From assembly GCA_021803035.1 (NCBI GenBank), contig JAJZME010000024.1, positions 38,888 to 102,887 of the forward strand: a stretch of DNA of 64,000 nt, in the 5' to 3' direction. Shown here piece by piece: positions 16,490 through 24,998 of this stretch. The translations under genes were made by a program, and so were the position numbers. This DNA is from Acidobacteriota bacterium. GTDB taxonomy: Bacteria > Acidobacteriota > Terriglobia > Terriglobales > Acidobacteriaceae. The notes under the pieces were generated by a model. It did not search any database and was not told where the DNA came from. It worked only from the letters and a program-made list of their open reading frames with translations. Every line of letters begins with the position of its first letter. The first letter of the stretch is position 1.

Positions 16490-18049
16490 ATGAGGCAACC
16501 AACTAATTCATTAGTAGCGAAATTGAAGGGATACGCGGTGCCGGTGGGAACTGCAGCCGCGCTTATCATCGCCACGTCCTTCTTCCTGTTCGGCCATGAC
16601 ACTACGGCCATGGCCGCCACAACAGCAGCCACGCAGCCGCAGCTCACGCAGAGCGAAATGGCTCCCCTGAATACCCTGGATAACTCGATAGAAGATGTGG
16701 TGAGTCATGTAATGCCCGCGGTCGTGAATATATCGGTAACTGCGCGCATAAAGTCCAAACCGTCAAGCGAAAATGGTCAGGGCTCCTTTGGCGGCATACC
16801 GCCGCAGGACCTTCCCCCCGGATTCCGTCATTTCTTTTTCTTCGGTCCCGGTAACGGCCAGGGCCAGCAACAGAAGCCCCAGTATGAATACGGCATTGGC
16901 AGCGGCTTCATCATCTCGCCCGACGGCTACATTGTCACCAACCATCATGTCGTCAAGGGCGCCACGAGCATTCATGTCACGCTGCACGATCACCGCATGT
17001 TTACCGCCAAGGTTGTCGGTGTGGACAAGCTCGACGATCTCGCCGTCATCAAGATCAATGCCACCAACCTGCCCACCGTCAAATGGGGCGACTCCAGCAA
17101 ACTGCGCCAAGGCCAAACTGTTCTCGCTTTTGGCAGCCCCTTCGGCTCTTTGCACTTTTCAGTTACCCGCGGCATCGTGAGTGCGGATCATCGCGCCGTC
17201 CGTGTCAGCAACAACGCCCGCGCCCCGGAAGATTACATCCAGACCGATGCCGCCATCAATCCCGGCAACTCCGGCGGCCCACTGGTTGATTCGCACGGAG
17301 ACGTAATCGGAATCGACACCTTCATCTACACCAACACCGACACTTTCGCGGGCGCCGGCTTTGCCATCCCCTCAGACCTCGCCGAACACTACGTCAACGA
17401 GATCATCAAGACCGGCAAAGTGGTGCACGGTTACCTGGGCATCGGCATCACGGATATCACCCCGGAGAATGCAAGCTTCTTCAACGTTCCCACCGCTTCC
17501 GGAGCTCTTGTCGATCAGGTCAATCCTGGCACGCCGGCTTCAAGCGCCGGCCTGCAACGCGGCGACGTAATTCGTAAGATCAACGGCCATGAAGTTGCCG
17601 ACATCACTGCATTGCAGGTGATGGTAAGCGAAATGACGCCGGGCACACCCCTTACTCTAGGCATCCTCCGCAACGGCAAGCCGCTTACTTTGAAGGCTAC
17701 GGTCGGCCAATACCATCCCAACAACCAGCATGCGTCCAACAGTTCGGCCTCGGGGCAGCACGTGCATTTAGGCATCTCGGTTGAGAGCATCACGCCGCAA
17801 GTGCGCCAGGAGCTGGGCATCCCCACCAATGTGCAGGGCGTAGCCATTCAGAGCGTTCGCGCCGGCAGTGCGGCGGATGTCGCGGGTCTTGCGCCTGGCT
17901 TCGTCATCATGGAGGTGGATCGTCATCCGGTGGACAGCGCGCAAAGCTTCGACAGCGAGATGCGGTCTATCCCTGCCGGCAAGAACGTTCTGCTTCTCAT
18001 TTGGACCAAGCAGGGCACCATCTATCGTGTTGTGCAGCCAAACCAGTGA
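16490..18049 (+). CDS. HtrA/Deg-type serine protease with two PDZ domains
   Basis: 519 residues. One N-terminal membrane segment (VGTAAALIIATSFFLF) points to the periplasm or an anchored form. The trypsin-like domain has all three catalytic residues: His in YIVTNHHVV, Asp in KLDDLAVIK and Ser in INPGNSGGPL. A first PDZ (YLGIGITDITPENA...GDVIRKINGHEV) and a second PDZ (HLGISVESITPQVRQELG...GFVIMEVDRHPV) follow. It degrades or chaperones misfolded envelope proteins. The gene starts 33 bp after the M56 gene with a well-placed AGAGGT. A BlaI-type operator overlaps codons 4-9, and a strong hairpin follows the stop. Confidence 0.93.
   Translation: MRQPTNSLVAKLKGYAVPVGTAAALIIATSFFLFGHDTTAMAATTAATQPQLTQSEMAPLNTLDNSIEDVVSHVMPAVVNISVTARIKSKPSSENGQGSFGGIPPQDLPPGFRHFFFFGPGNGQGQQQKPQYEYGIGSGFIISPDGYIVTNHHVVKGATSIHVTLHDHRMFTAKVVGVDKLDDLAVIKINATNLPTVKWGDSSKLRQGQTVLAFGSPFGSLHFSVTRGIVSADHRAVRVSNNARAPEDYIQTDAAINPGNSGGPLVDSHGDVIGIDTFIYTNTDTFAGAGFAIPSDLAEHYVNEIIKTGKVVHGYLGIGITDITPENASFFNVPTASGALVDQVNPGTPASSAGLQRGDVIRKINGHEVADITALQVMVSEMTPGTPLTLGILRNGKPLTLKATVGQYHPNNQHASNSSASGQHVHLGISVESITPQVRQELGIPTNVQGVAIQSVRAGSAADVAGLAPGFVIMEVDRHPVDSAQSFDSEMRSIPAGKNVLLLIWTKQGTIYRVVQPNQ
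16501..16516. promoter_or_regulatory. BlaI-type operator at the start of the HtrA gene (copy 2)
   Basis: AACTAATTCATTAGTA starts 11 bp into the HtrA coding sequence. The dyad ACTAAT-TC-ATTAGT is perfect, and the first 15 bases equal copy 1 upstream of blaI, 2145 bp away. A repressor bound here could block transcription or elongation into the protease gene separately from the blaI promoter. Confidence 0.6.
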
Positions 18050-18081
18050 GAAACAGACCATAACCTGTAAGCCAGCAAGCC

Positions 18082-18118
18082 AACGGGCCGCCGCTTCAGA
18101 AGGAAGCGGCGGCCCGTT
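18082..18118 (+). terminator. Hairpin terminator after the HtrA gene
   Basis: A perfect 16-bp stem, AACGGGCCGCCGCTTC with its complement, closes a 5-base AGAAG loop 32 bp after the HtrA stop. The T-tract behind it is short (GCATTTCC), so it is either a weak intrinsic terminator or a transcript-end stabiliser. It separates the operon from the convergent methyltransferase. Confidence 0.75.
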
Positions 18119-18157
18119 GCATTTCCAACTCATCTGCCTGTACCGGTGCGGCTCGCG

Positions 18158-18931
18158 CTATCCAACGCTGCCAAGCTGCGCATAGCGCATAACGCAGTCA
18201 TAGCGGACCGTCACCATGCCGCCCGACTGATTTTCCGCGAACAGCCTCTTGATTGCTGCAATCATCTCTTCAAATCGCGCATCCCCTGGCTGCGGCATGT
18301 AGGAAGCCGACAGGATGCGTCCTTCGAGAGCTTCCTCTGTCAGCGTCCGTGCGTTAGGAAACATGACGTACTTCATTTCCGCGGGGGCGTAAAACTCCGC
18401 CAAGCGCTCATCGCTCACCAGTTGCTGCCTCACGGAAAGATAATCGATCCCGAACTCTCGCTGAATCCCATCCAAACCAACGTGAAGCGCGTCCCCTTCC
18501 GAGCGCAGCGTGTTGTAAATCGCCGCGCACCAGCCGCCCGGCTTCAGAATGCGCAGGAACTCGCGCCGTGTCCGCTCCAGATCGAACCAATGCATCGCCT
18601 GCGCCGCGGTAACCAAATCCACTGAGCGATCGGCAAGTCCTGTTGCCTCCGCGGTTCCCGCGACCACCTGCAATTTGTTGTATTGCTCCTTCAATTCGGA
18701 ACAAGCCGCCCGCATCTCCGCGTTCGGCTCAACAGCGGTCACCGCAAAGCCCGCCGCTAGAAAGATCTCCGACAGCAAGCCTGTTCCGGCGGCAATATCT
18801 CCCACCATTGCATCGTTCCGCAATCTACACTGGCGCATCAGCAGATCGACAATCTCCGCCGGATATCCTGGCCGGTATCGCCGATAACTCTCGACACGCC
18901 CATTAAAACGCCCTGCGGGATCTGGCAACAT
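18158..18931 (-). CDS. Class I SAM-dependent methyltransferase
   Basis: About 257 residues from the ATG at 18931, which is preceded by GAGGAGG; the ORF-track start is 13 codons earlier and has no such support. The N-terminus FNGRVESYRRYRPGYP is characteristic of the UbiE/trans-aconitate-like Methyltransf_11 group. Motif I is VGDIAAGTGLLSEIFL, with an acidic residue in AVEPNAEM and the post-I region VDLVTAAQAMHWFD. The acceptor is unknown. It lies 48 bp downstream of argS on the same strand and may be co-transcribed, without a functional link I can name. Confidence 0.85.
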   Translation of the reverse strand: MLPDPAGRFNGRVESYRRYRPGYPAEIVDLLMRQCRLRNDAMVGDIAAGTGLLSEIFLAAGFAVTAVEPNAEMRAACSELKEQYNKLQVVAGTAEATGLADRSVDLVTAAQAMHWFDLERTRREFLRILKPGGWCAAIYNTLRSEGDALHVGLDGIQREFGIDYLSVRQQLVSDERLAEFYAPAEMKYVMFPNARTLTEEALEGRILSASYMPQPGDARFEEMIAAIKRLFAENQSGGMVTVRYDCVMRYAQLGSVG

Positions 18932-18979
18932 CAACAATATTCCTCCTCTTCTATATATTGAAGGGCCCAAACCGTGCTC

Positions 18980-21022
18980 TTACATCGCTTCCGGACTTTC
19001 AATTCCCAGCCAATCAAGAGCCGTGACCAACTCGCGCAGCGCAACGGCTGCTGTAGCCAGCAGAAAGGTCCGCCGTGCCGGATCATCTTCTGTGAGAATA
19101 TGGTGCCGATGATAGAAGTTATTAAACTCCTGTGCTAACTGAAAAGCATGTTTTGCCAGATAGGCCGGCTCCGACGTAGCAAGGCATTGCTCCAGCACCT
19201 GCGCCCGGCGCCCGGCGCGCAGCCACAAAGCCCAGATGTCCTCATTTTCTTCGCCCGCCAGAAACGCGGCAATTCTCTCCGTGGCATTGCTGCCATCCTG
19301 CTGTCCCGCTAACTCGCCAACTTGCTGAGCTTCAAACTTCGCTAACTCCGCCTCCGGCGTTGTGTTCCCTTTGCGAAAGATATTGCGAATGCGGACCACG
19401 GCATATTGCACATACGGCCCCGTCTCGCCCTCGAAGCTCAGCGCATCCTTGAAGTCGAAGGCGATGACCGAGTTGCGCGTGTACTTCAACATGAAGTAAC
19501 GCAGCGCGCCGATAGCGATCTGCCCGGCAATCTTCTGCCGCTCGCCCTCGTCGCGGCCGGTCTGCCGCGCATCCACCTCGCGCCGGGTCGCCCGGATCAG
19601 TTCATCGATCAGGTCGTCGGCCTTCACGCCGAAGCCCTTGCGCCCGCTCACCTCGATGTAGGCCCGCCCGCGATCTTCCTCGACGACGTCGTAGCCCAGT
19701 TCCATGGCGCAGCGCGGCGTCAGCGCAACCATCTCATAGCTGAAATGCGTGTAGTGATCGGCTTCGGCGGTGTGCCCCATGCCGCGCAATGCCTGAATCA
19801 CATTGGCCTGTGGGTCCGACTGGCGCGAATCGATGACGTTGTAAATAGCCTGTGCGCCGCCAAAGTGCGGGTGCGGTTCAATTCCCTGCTCGGTCGAAAT
19901 CCAGCACTCGCGGTCGGCGTAATCAAAGAACGGCTTGTAACCAAAATCGCGGCCCAGCAGGCCGAACTTCCATAAGTGGTACGCAATGTCCTTGCCTACA
20001 TAAGTCACGGTTCCGTTGGAGCGGACAATCACTTTGGCATCTTCGTCCGTTTCGTCCTCGGCGGCCGTCGCGCCGGGCCGCGCCATCACCCAGCAGCCCT
20101 TGTTCTTCCCCTCGCTCTCAAAGTACAGCACTCCCGATTGCTTGAGCAGCTCAAACGCCGCTTCCCAGAACTTCAGGTGCAGAATCTCGCTCTCGCGCGG
20201 CAGAAAGTCGTACTCGATGCCCAGCCGCAGCATGGTTTCCAGATGCCGCCGCAAAACCGCCGTCGAAATCAGATCCGCAATCGCAGCCGTCTCATTGCCG
20301 CCGCGCTCGATCTCGTGCAGTGTGCTCAGGCGCAGTTGCTTGCGCGCTTCTTTTTCCTCCGCGGTTCCCTGCTCGTACCACTGCGAGGTGCGCGCATAAA
20401 GATCCCAGCAGTAGTAGTCGATGCGCTGGCCGCTGCGGCTTAGCTCGTCCAGCAGAGCGCGCACTCCCTCGGGTGTCTTGCCTTGCAGATGCCTCAGCCC
20501 CACAACCACATCGGCCACCTGCACGCCGGTGTTGTCGATGTAATTCTGCACATCCACCTTGTAACCGGCGGCGCGCAGCAAGCGCACAAACGTGTCGCCG
20601 AGAATCGCGTTGCGCAGATGCCCTATGTGCGCTGCTTTGTTGGGATTAATGCTCGTATGTTCAACCAGCGCATGAGGCCGCGTTGCAGCCGATTCCCGCG
20701 CCAACTGCGCATTAACTGCGCTCTCCATCGTCAGCCGTACAGCCGCTGCGCGGTTCAGCCGAGCATTGATGTAGCCCGCGCCCGCCACTTCGAATCCGGC
20801 AAAGCCCTCAACCTGTCCGATCCCCGCGACAATCTCCTGGGCAATCATCTTCGGCGCCTTGCGCAGCTTGCGCGCCAGCTCGAACGCAATGGGCGTAGCC
20901 ATCTCGCCCAAGCTCAGATCGGGCGGAATCTCCAGCGGAATGTTGTTCAGTTGAAGTCCGTATTTGGCTTCGAGCGCGGTACGGATGCGGCCCGTGAGCC
21001 TCTTCTGCAATGCTAAATACAC
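18980..21022 (-). CDS. argS: Arginyl-tRNA synthetase
   Basis: 680 residues, somewhat longer than E. coli ArgRS. The N-terminal additional domain is followed by the class I HIGH motif (NPNKAAHIGHLRNAILGD), which sits where ArgRS normally has HVGH. The Rossmann core includes YVGKDIAYHLWKFGLL and the Arg-specific anticodon-binding DALR domain is at the C-terminus (GPYVQYAVVRIRNIFRK...FNNFYHRHHIL). It ligates arginine to tRNA-Arg in the cytoplasm. The start is GTG at 21022. It follows the rhamnose genes but is a housekeeping gene, probably with its own promoter in the 160-bp gap. Confidence 0.95.
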   Translation of the reverse strand: MYLALQKRLTGRIRTALEAKYGLQLNNIPLEIPPDLSLGEMATPIAFELARKLRKAPKMIAQEIVAGIGQVEGFAGFEVAGAGYINARLNRAAAVRLTMESAVNAQLARESAATRPHALVEHTSINPNKAAHIGHLRNAILGDTFVRLLRAAGYKVDVQNYIDNTGVQVADVVVGLRHLQGKTPEGVRALLDELSRSGQRIDYYCWDLYARTSQWYEQGTAEEKEARKQLRLSTLHEIERGGNETAAIADLISTAVLRRHLETMLRLGIEYDFLPRESEILHLKFWEAAFELLKQSGVLYFESEGKNKGCWVMARPGATAAEDETDEDAKVIVRSNGTVTYVGKDIAYHLWKFGLLGRDFGYKPFFDYADRECWISTEQGIEPHPHFGGAQAIYNVIDSRQSDPQANVIQALRGMGHTAEADHYTHFSYEMVALTPRCAMELGYDVVEEDRGRAYIEVSGRKGFGVKADDLIDELIRATRREVDARQTGRDEGERQKIAGQIAIGALRYFMLKYTRNSVIAFDFKDALSFEGETGPYVQYAVVRIRNIFRKGNTTPEAELAKFEAQQVGELAGQQDGSNATERIAAFLAGEENEDIWALWLRAGRRAQVLEQCLATSEPAYLAKHAFQLAQEFNNFYHRHHILTEDDPARRTFLLATAAVALRELVTALDWLGIESPEAM

Positions 21023-21181
21023 GTGGGTGGGCCTCTAGAAATTCCTGATTTTCAAGGCTGATTCTAACAGAGCGGTCTCCTCGCACTCCTCGCCCAGGAG
21101 TTCAGCAATGACGGCCTCCACGCATCAGGTACGTGGGCATCGCGAACTACGCCATGCGGCCCGCTGACTCGCCAACTCGCT

Positions 21182-22600
21182 TCACCGCTCGCACAGCCTT
21201 TTCGCCCACCCGCGCACCGCTTCGGCGCCAATTGGCTGCCCCGGCGCGTCGCTCGCAGCCAGTTGCACGGCCAGGCTCCCGATCGTCGAGCCTTCAGTCT
21301 GCCCGATCTCCACCGGCAACCCGGTGCGCTGCTCGGTAAGCTTGACCAGCAGCTTGTTGCGCGTGGCGCCGCCCATCATATGGATGCCGGTCAGCTTGCG
21401 GTTCAGCATCTTCTCCAGGTTGGCCAGCGCCGAGGCGTAGCGAATCGCCAGGCTCTCAAAGATCGTCCGCGCAAAAACCGGCTCGTTGCCCGGCACATCA
21501 GGAATCGCCTCGAAGCCGCGCCGCACCAACTCGCTGTTGATGCGCTCCGGCATCCCGCTATCCAGCATCAGCGGCTCGGCATCCATATCCAGCACGCCCG
21601 GCGTCGCATCGCACGCGGTTGCCTGCTGAACCAGCTCTTCAATCGCCCAGGACCGGCCCGCCGCTTCCCATGCGTTCATGCACTGCTTCAGCACCCACAT
21701 GCTGTTGATGAGCGAGTGGAAGAGCAGCCCGCGCGTCGCCGCGCCCAGGTTGGTATAGCCCGCGTCGAAGGCCAGCCGGGTCGTGACCGGCTCCTGAATA
21801 ATGGTGCCGACCAGCGACCACGTGCCCGAGCTGATATATGCGGCCGAACTCAGATCGCTGGGAATGCCGGCGATGGCTGAAGCCGTGTCGTGGCAGGCCG
21901 GCGCGATAAGCTGCGTATGACGGAATGCGTCCAGCGAAGCCAGCGGGCCTTTTAGCGTGCCCAGCACGTCGCCGGCGTGCGCGATCGGCGGCGCGGCTTC
22001 AAGCGGTAAGCCGAGCCGCCGGAAGACCTCCGCCGACCAGTTGCCCGTCTTCAGATCCACAAGTCCCGTATGCGTTGCGTGCGTGTACTCCGAGACGCGC
22101 CGGCCGCCAAGCCAGTAAAGAATGTAGTCGGGAATGGTGATCCACGGAGCCTTCGCGTCGATCCCCGCGGCCTGATCGGCCATCAACTGGTAGACGGTGT
22201 TCAGCCGTAGCGGCAGCGCCCCGGTAGTCTGGTACAGCTCGAACGGTGGAATGATCCGGTCCGCCGCTTCCTTTGTCGCCACCGTGCGCTCATCGCGATA
22301 GCAGAAGGGATCGCGCAGAGCCTTACCGTCCGGCGCCAGCCGCACGTAGTCCACGCCCCAGCTATCCACGGCAATCGACGCGACTCCCTCGCTCGCCATT
22401 CCGGCCGCCTTGCGCAGGCCCTCTTCCAGGCCGGCCAGAATCGACCCCAGAGGCCAGTGCAGCGATTGCCCGCGATGCACGGGGCCGTTGGGAATGCGGT
22501 GAACAACCTCGATAGACGGCTTGCCGCTCTTCCAGCGAAGCAGAGAGACGCGGCAGCTTTCAGCGCCTAAATCGATGGCAATGCGGGCGGGTTCCTGCAT
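21182..22600 (-). CDS. rhaB: Rhamnulokinase
   Basis: A 472-residue FGGY-family sugar kinase. The N-terminal phosphate-binding motif is AIDLGAESCRVSLL; IAVDSWGVDYVRL and the NTVYQL region match RhaB proteins, and the C-terminal lobe has HMMGGATRNKLLVKLTEQRTGLPV. It phosphorylates L-rhamnulose to L-rhamnulose 1-phosphate in the cytoplasm. It is the last gene of the rhamnose block, 26 bp after rhaEW, so co-transcription is expected. Confidence 0.93.
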   Translation of the reverse strand: MQEPARIAIDLGAESCRVSLLRWKSGKPSIEVVHRIPNGPVHRGQSLHWPLGSILAGLEEGLRKAAGMASEGVASIAVDSWGVDYVRLAPDGKALRDPFCYRDERTVATKEAADRIIPPFELYQTTGALPLRLNTVYQLMADQAAGIDAKAPWITIPDYILYWLGGRRVSEYTHATHTGLVDLKTGNWSAEVFRRLGLPLEAAPPIAHAGDVLGTLKGPLASLDAFRHTQLIAPACHDTASAIAGIPSDLSSAAYISSGTWSLVGTIIQEPVTTRLAFDAGYTNLGAATRGLLFHSLINSMWVLKQCMNAWEAAGRSWAIEELVQQATACDATPGVLDMDAEPLMLDSGMPERINSELVRRGFEAIPDVPGNEPVFARTIFESLAIRYASALANLEKMLNRKLTGIHMMGGATRNKLLVKLTEQRTGLPVEIGQTEGSTIGSLAVQLAASDAPGQPIGAEAVRGWAKRLCER

Positions 22601-22626
22601 GATCGCGGATCATTCTCCGGTTCAAT

Positions 22627-24846
22627 TTACCTTAAAAACGCCTCGGGCAACCCCGCATCCACGGGAATCAGATGGCCCGTGGTGCAGCGGGAACGGGGAC
22701 TGGCCAGAAACAGGATCGCCTCCGCGCAGTCGGCCGGATCGACCGTCTTCAGCGTCAGTGAGCGCTCCGCATAATAGGTTTCCAAGCGGCTGCGGAGCTC
22801 TTCGTCGCTGAACGACTCCTGAAACGGAATGTTGTACTTGGTCAAGGACACGCGCAGCCGCTCACGCGAGAAGTGCGCCGCTGCCTTGACCACCGTGGCA
22901 GGGCTGATGCCGTTGACGCGCACATTGGGCGCGTAGGCCACGGCCAGGTCACGGATGAGATGCGAGAGCGCGGCCTTGCTTACGTCGAATGCTTCGTTGC
23001 CGCTCTCGGCCACCACGGCGTTTGCCGAACTGGTAAACACAATGGTGCCGTGCAATCCCTGTTCCTGAAAGATCTTGGCCACTTCGTCCGCCAGCAGGTA
23101 GTTTGCCGTCACGTTCACCTTCAGTGTGTCCGCCCAGGCTTCATCGGGCAGAACGGCGCCCGGCGCCAGCGGATAAACCGCAGCCGTGTTCACCAGGATG
23201 TCGATGCCGCCGAAGGCCGCCACAGTGACCTTCATCGCGTTGGCAATGGCCTCGCGGCTGTGAATGTCCACGCCAGTGCTGCCCACCATCTCCGGCAGAG
23301 TCACTGCTCGCAAGTCGTTCGCCGCCTGCGCCGCCCGGGCCTCATCGATGTCGGCAACCATCACATGTGCGCCCCGCGCAGCCGCCATCCGGGCCACCTC
23401 GCGGCCAATGCCGCCTGCGCCGCCCACGATGAGCGCCACCCGGCGGCTCAGCTCTTTCTCCGGCGGCCGGCGCCGGATCTTCGCCTCTTCCAGCATCCAG
23501 TACTCGATGCGGAAGGCTTCCGCCGCGGGCAACGCAACGTAATTGTCGAAGACCTTGAAGCTGGCCGGGTCCATGGTTTTTCCGCATTGCGGAAGCTGCG
23601 CTGGCGCAGCGCCGGAGCCCAACAAGCTGGCGCCCTCCATTACATGAATGGCGTTTGTGTAGAACTCGCCGGTAATGCGCGCTTCCACCTTGTTCGTGCC
23701 GAAGCTGAACATGCCCATGCCGGGAATCAAAACTACCGTTGGGCTGGCGTCGCGTATCGCCGGCGACTCAGTTGTGGCAAAGGTGCGATAGTAGGCGCGG
23801 TACTGCTTGCGGTACTCCGCCAGCGCGCAATCGATCTGTTTTTTCAAGTCAGCCAGATCCGCGCCCGCGGCCCAGGGAACGAACAACGGCCGGATCTTCG
23901 TGCGGATGAAGTGGTCGGGGCAGCTCGTGCCCAGAAACGCCAGCTCGCGCGCGTACGCGGCGTTGACGAACTGCAACACATCGGGCGCATCGGTAAAGCT
24001 CGCAATCCAGCGCCGCTGCGCGCTGATGCGCCCGCGCAAAAACGGCGCAATCTTCACGGCCAGATCCCTGCGGTCGGCGCGCGCCGGAACCACCTCGCCG
24101 CCGAAGCGCGCAGTGCCCTTGGCCGCGGCATGGCGGTCGATAAACTGCCCGATATGGTCGATGGTGGTGATCGTGTTCAGATAGCACTCGCGCTGCGTCT
24201 GTCCCCACGTGAACAGCCCGTGTCCGCCCAGCACAATGCCGTCGCAGCCAGGATTGTCTTCCACCGCCCGCTTCATCATCATCGCCAGCTCGAAGCCTGG
24301 GCGCTGCCAGGGAATCCAGATCAGCGAGTGGCCGAACTCGCGATTAAACTCCTCCATCTTGTCTCTGCCGTTGGCCGAGGCGGCCAGTGCAATGGCCCAG
24401 TCGGGGTGCAGGTGATCGACGTGCGCAAAGGGAAGAAACCCATGCAGCGGCGTATCGATGGAAGCAGCCACGGCACTGCTGCGGAAGGCGCACAGCGGAT
24501 ACATTTCCGCCATCTCGTCTTCCGTGTCCACGCCCCTGTAAATGTATTCAAGCGCAAGCAGTTTGTTCTGATAAAGCGTGGCAAAGCCCGTGCGCTTGAT
24601 GCTGCCCAGATCGCCGCCCGATCCCTTTACCCAGAGAACTTCCACCGGCTCGCCCGTCAACGGATCGACGTCGGCGATCTTCGAGCTGGTATTGCCGCCA
24701 GCAAAATTGGTGATGCGCAGGTCGGAACCAAGCAGGTTGGAGCGGTACCGCAACAGTTCCGCTTCATCCAGGGTTGCAGCCACGTTGGAGTCCCAACGGT
24801 CTTGAAGAAACGCCAGCTCACGGCCGGCAGAAGTCGCTAAAGTCAT
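22627..24846 (-). CDS. rhaEW: Bifunctional rhamnulose-1-phosphate aldolase / lactaldehyde dehydrogenase
   Basis: About 739 residues combining two enzymes. The N-terminal class II aldolase domain (about 20-430) shows GGNTSSKI, FLPFAHVDHLHPDWAIA and GIVLGGHGLFTWG, with His residues for zinc. The C-terminal short-chain dehydrogenase (about 475-739) has the NAD loop VALIVGGAGGIGREVARM, ILVNTAAV, FTSSANAV and the start of an SDR active-site segment where canonical YxxxK appears as FDVSKAAL. It should cleave rhamnulose 1-phosphate to DHAP and L-lactaldehyde and oxidise the latter to L-lactate, which suits the LutABC genes upstream. The ATG at 24846 is preferred over the GTG three codons earlier. 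Confidence 0.92.
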   Translation of the reverse strand: MTLATSAGRELAFLQDRWDSNVAATLDEAELLRYRSNLLGSDLRITNFAGGNTSSKIADVDPLTGEPVEVLWVKGSGGDLGSIKRTGFATLYQNKLLALEYIYRGVDTEDEMAEMYPLCAFRSSAVAASIDTPLHGFLPFAHVDHLHPDWAIALAASANGRDKMEEFNREFGHSLIWIPWQRPGFELAMMMKRAVEDNPGCDGIVLGGHGLFTWGQTQRECYLNTITTIDHIGQFIDRHAAAKGTARFGGEVVPARADRRDLAVKIAPFLRGRISAQRRWIASFTDAPDVLQFVNAAYARELAFLGTSCPDHFIRTKIRPLFVPWAAGADLADLKKQIDCALAEYRKQYRAYYRTFATTESPAIRDASPTVVLIPGMGMFSFGTNKVEARITGEFYTNAIHVMEGASLLGSGAAPAQLPQCGKTMDPASFKVFDNYVALPAAEAFRIEYWMLEEAKIRRRPPEKELSRRVALIVGGAGGIGREVARMAAARGAHVMVADIDEARAAQAANDLRAVTLPEMVGSTGVDIHSREAIANAMKVTVAAFGGIDILVNTAAVYPLAPGAVLPDEAWADTLKVNVTANYLLADEVAKIFQEQGLHGTIVFTSSANAVVAESGNEAFDVSKAALSHLIRDLAVAYAPNVRVNGISPATVVKAAAHFSRERLRVSLTKYNIPFQESFSDEELRSRLETYYAERSLTLKTVDPADCAEAILFLASPRSRCTTGHLIPVDAGLPEAFLR

Positions 24847-24998
24847 ATACACCACATTGTGAAATGAAGGAGAAGTCTCCTAAGAAAATGATACGACGGT
24901 TGCCTTCGCGCCCGGCCCGGACACACAGAAATACCCGCCAACAAACAGGGATTTCACTTGAATCGCGGCCAGCGCGAAGATGGGTCGCATCCGGCTGC

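Noticed and set aside
22873-24840. 655-codon plus-strand ORF opposite rhaEW
   Set aside because: It lies entirely antisense to a well-supported bifunctional enzyme, has Arg/His-rich composition typical of antisense frames in GC-rich DNA, and no recognisable domain.
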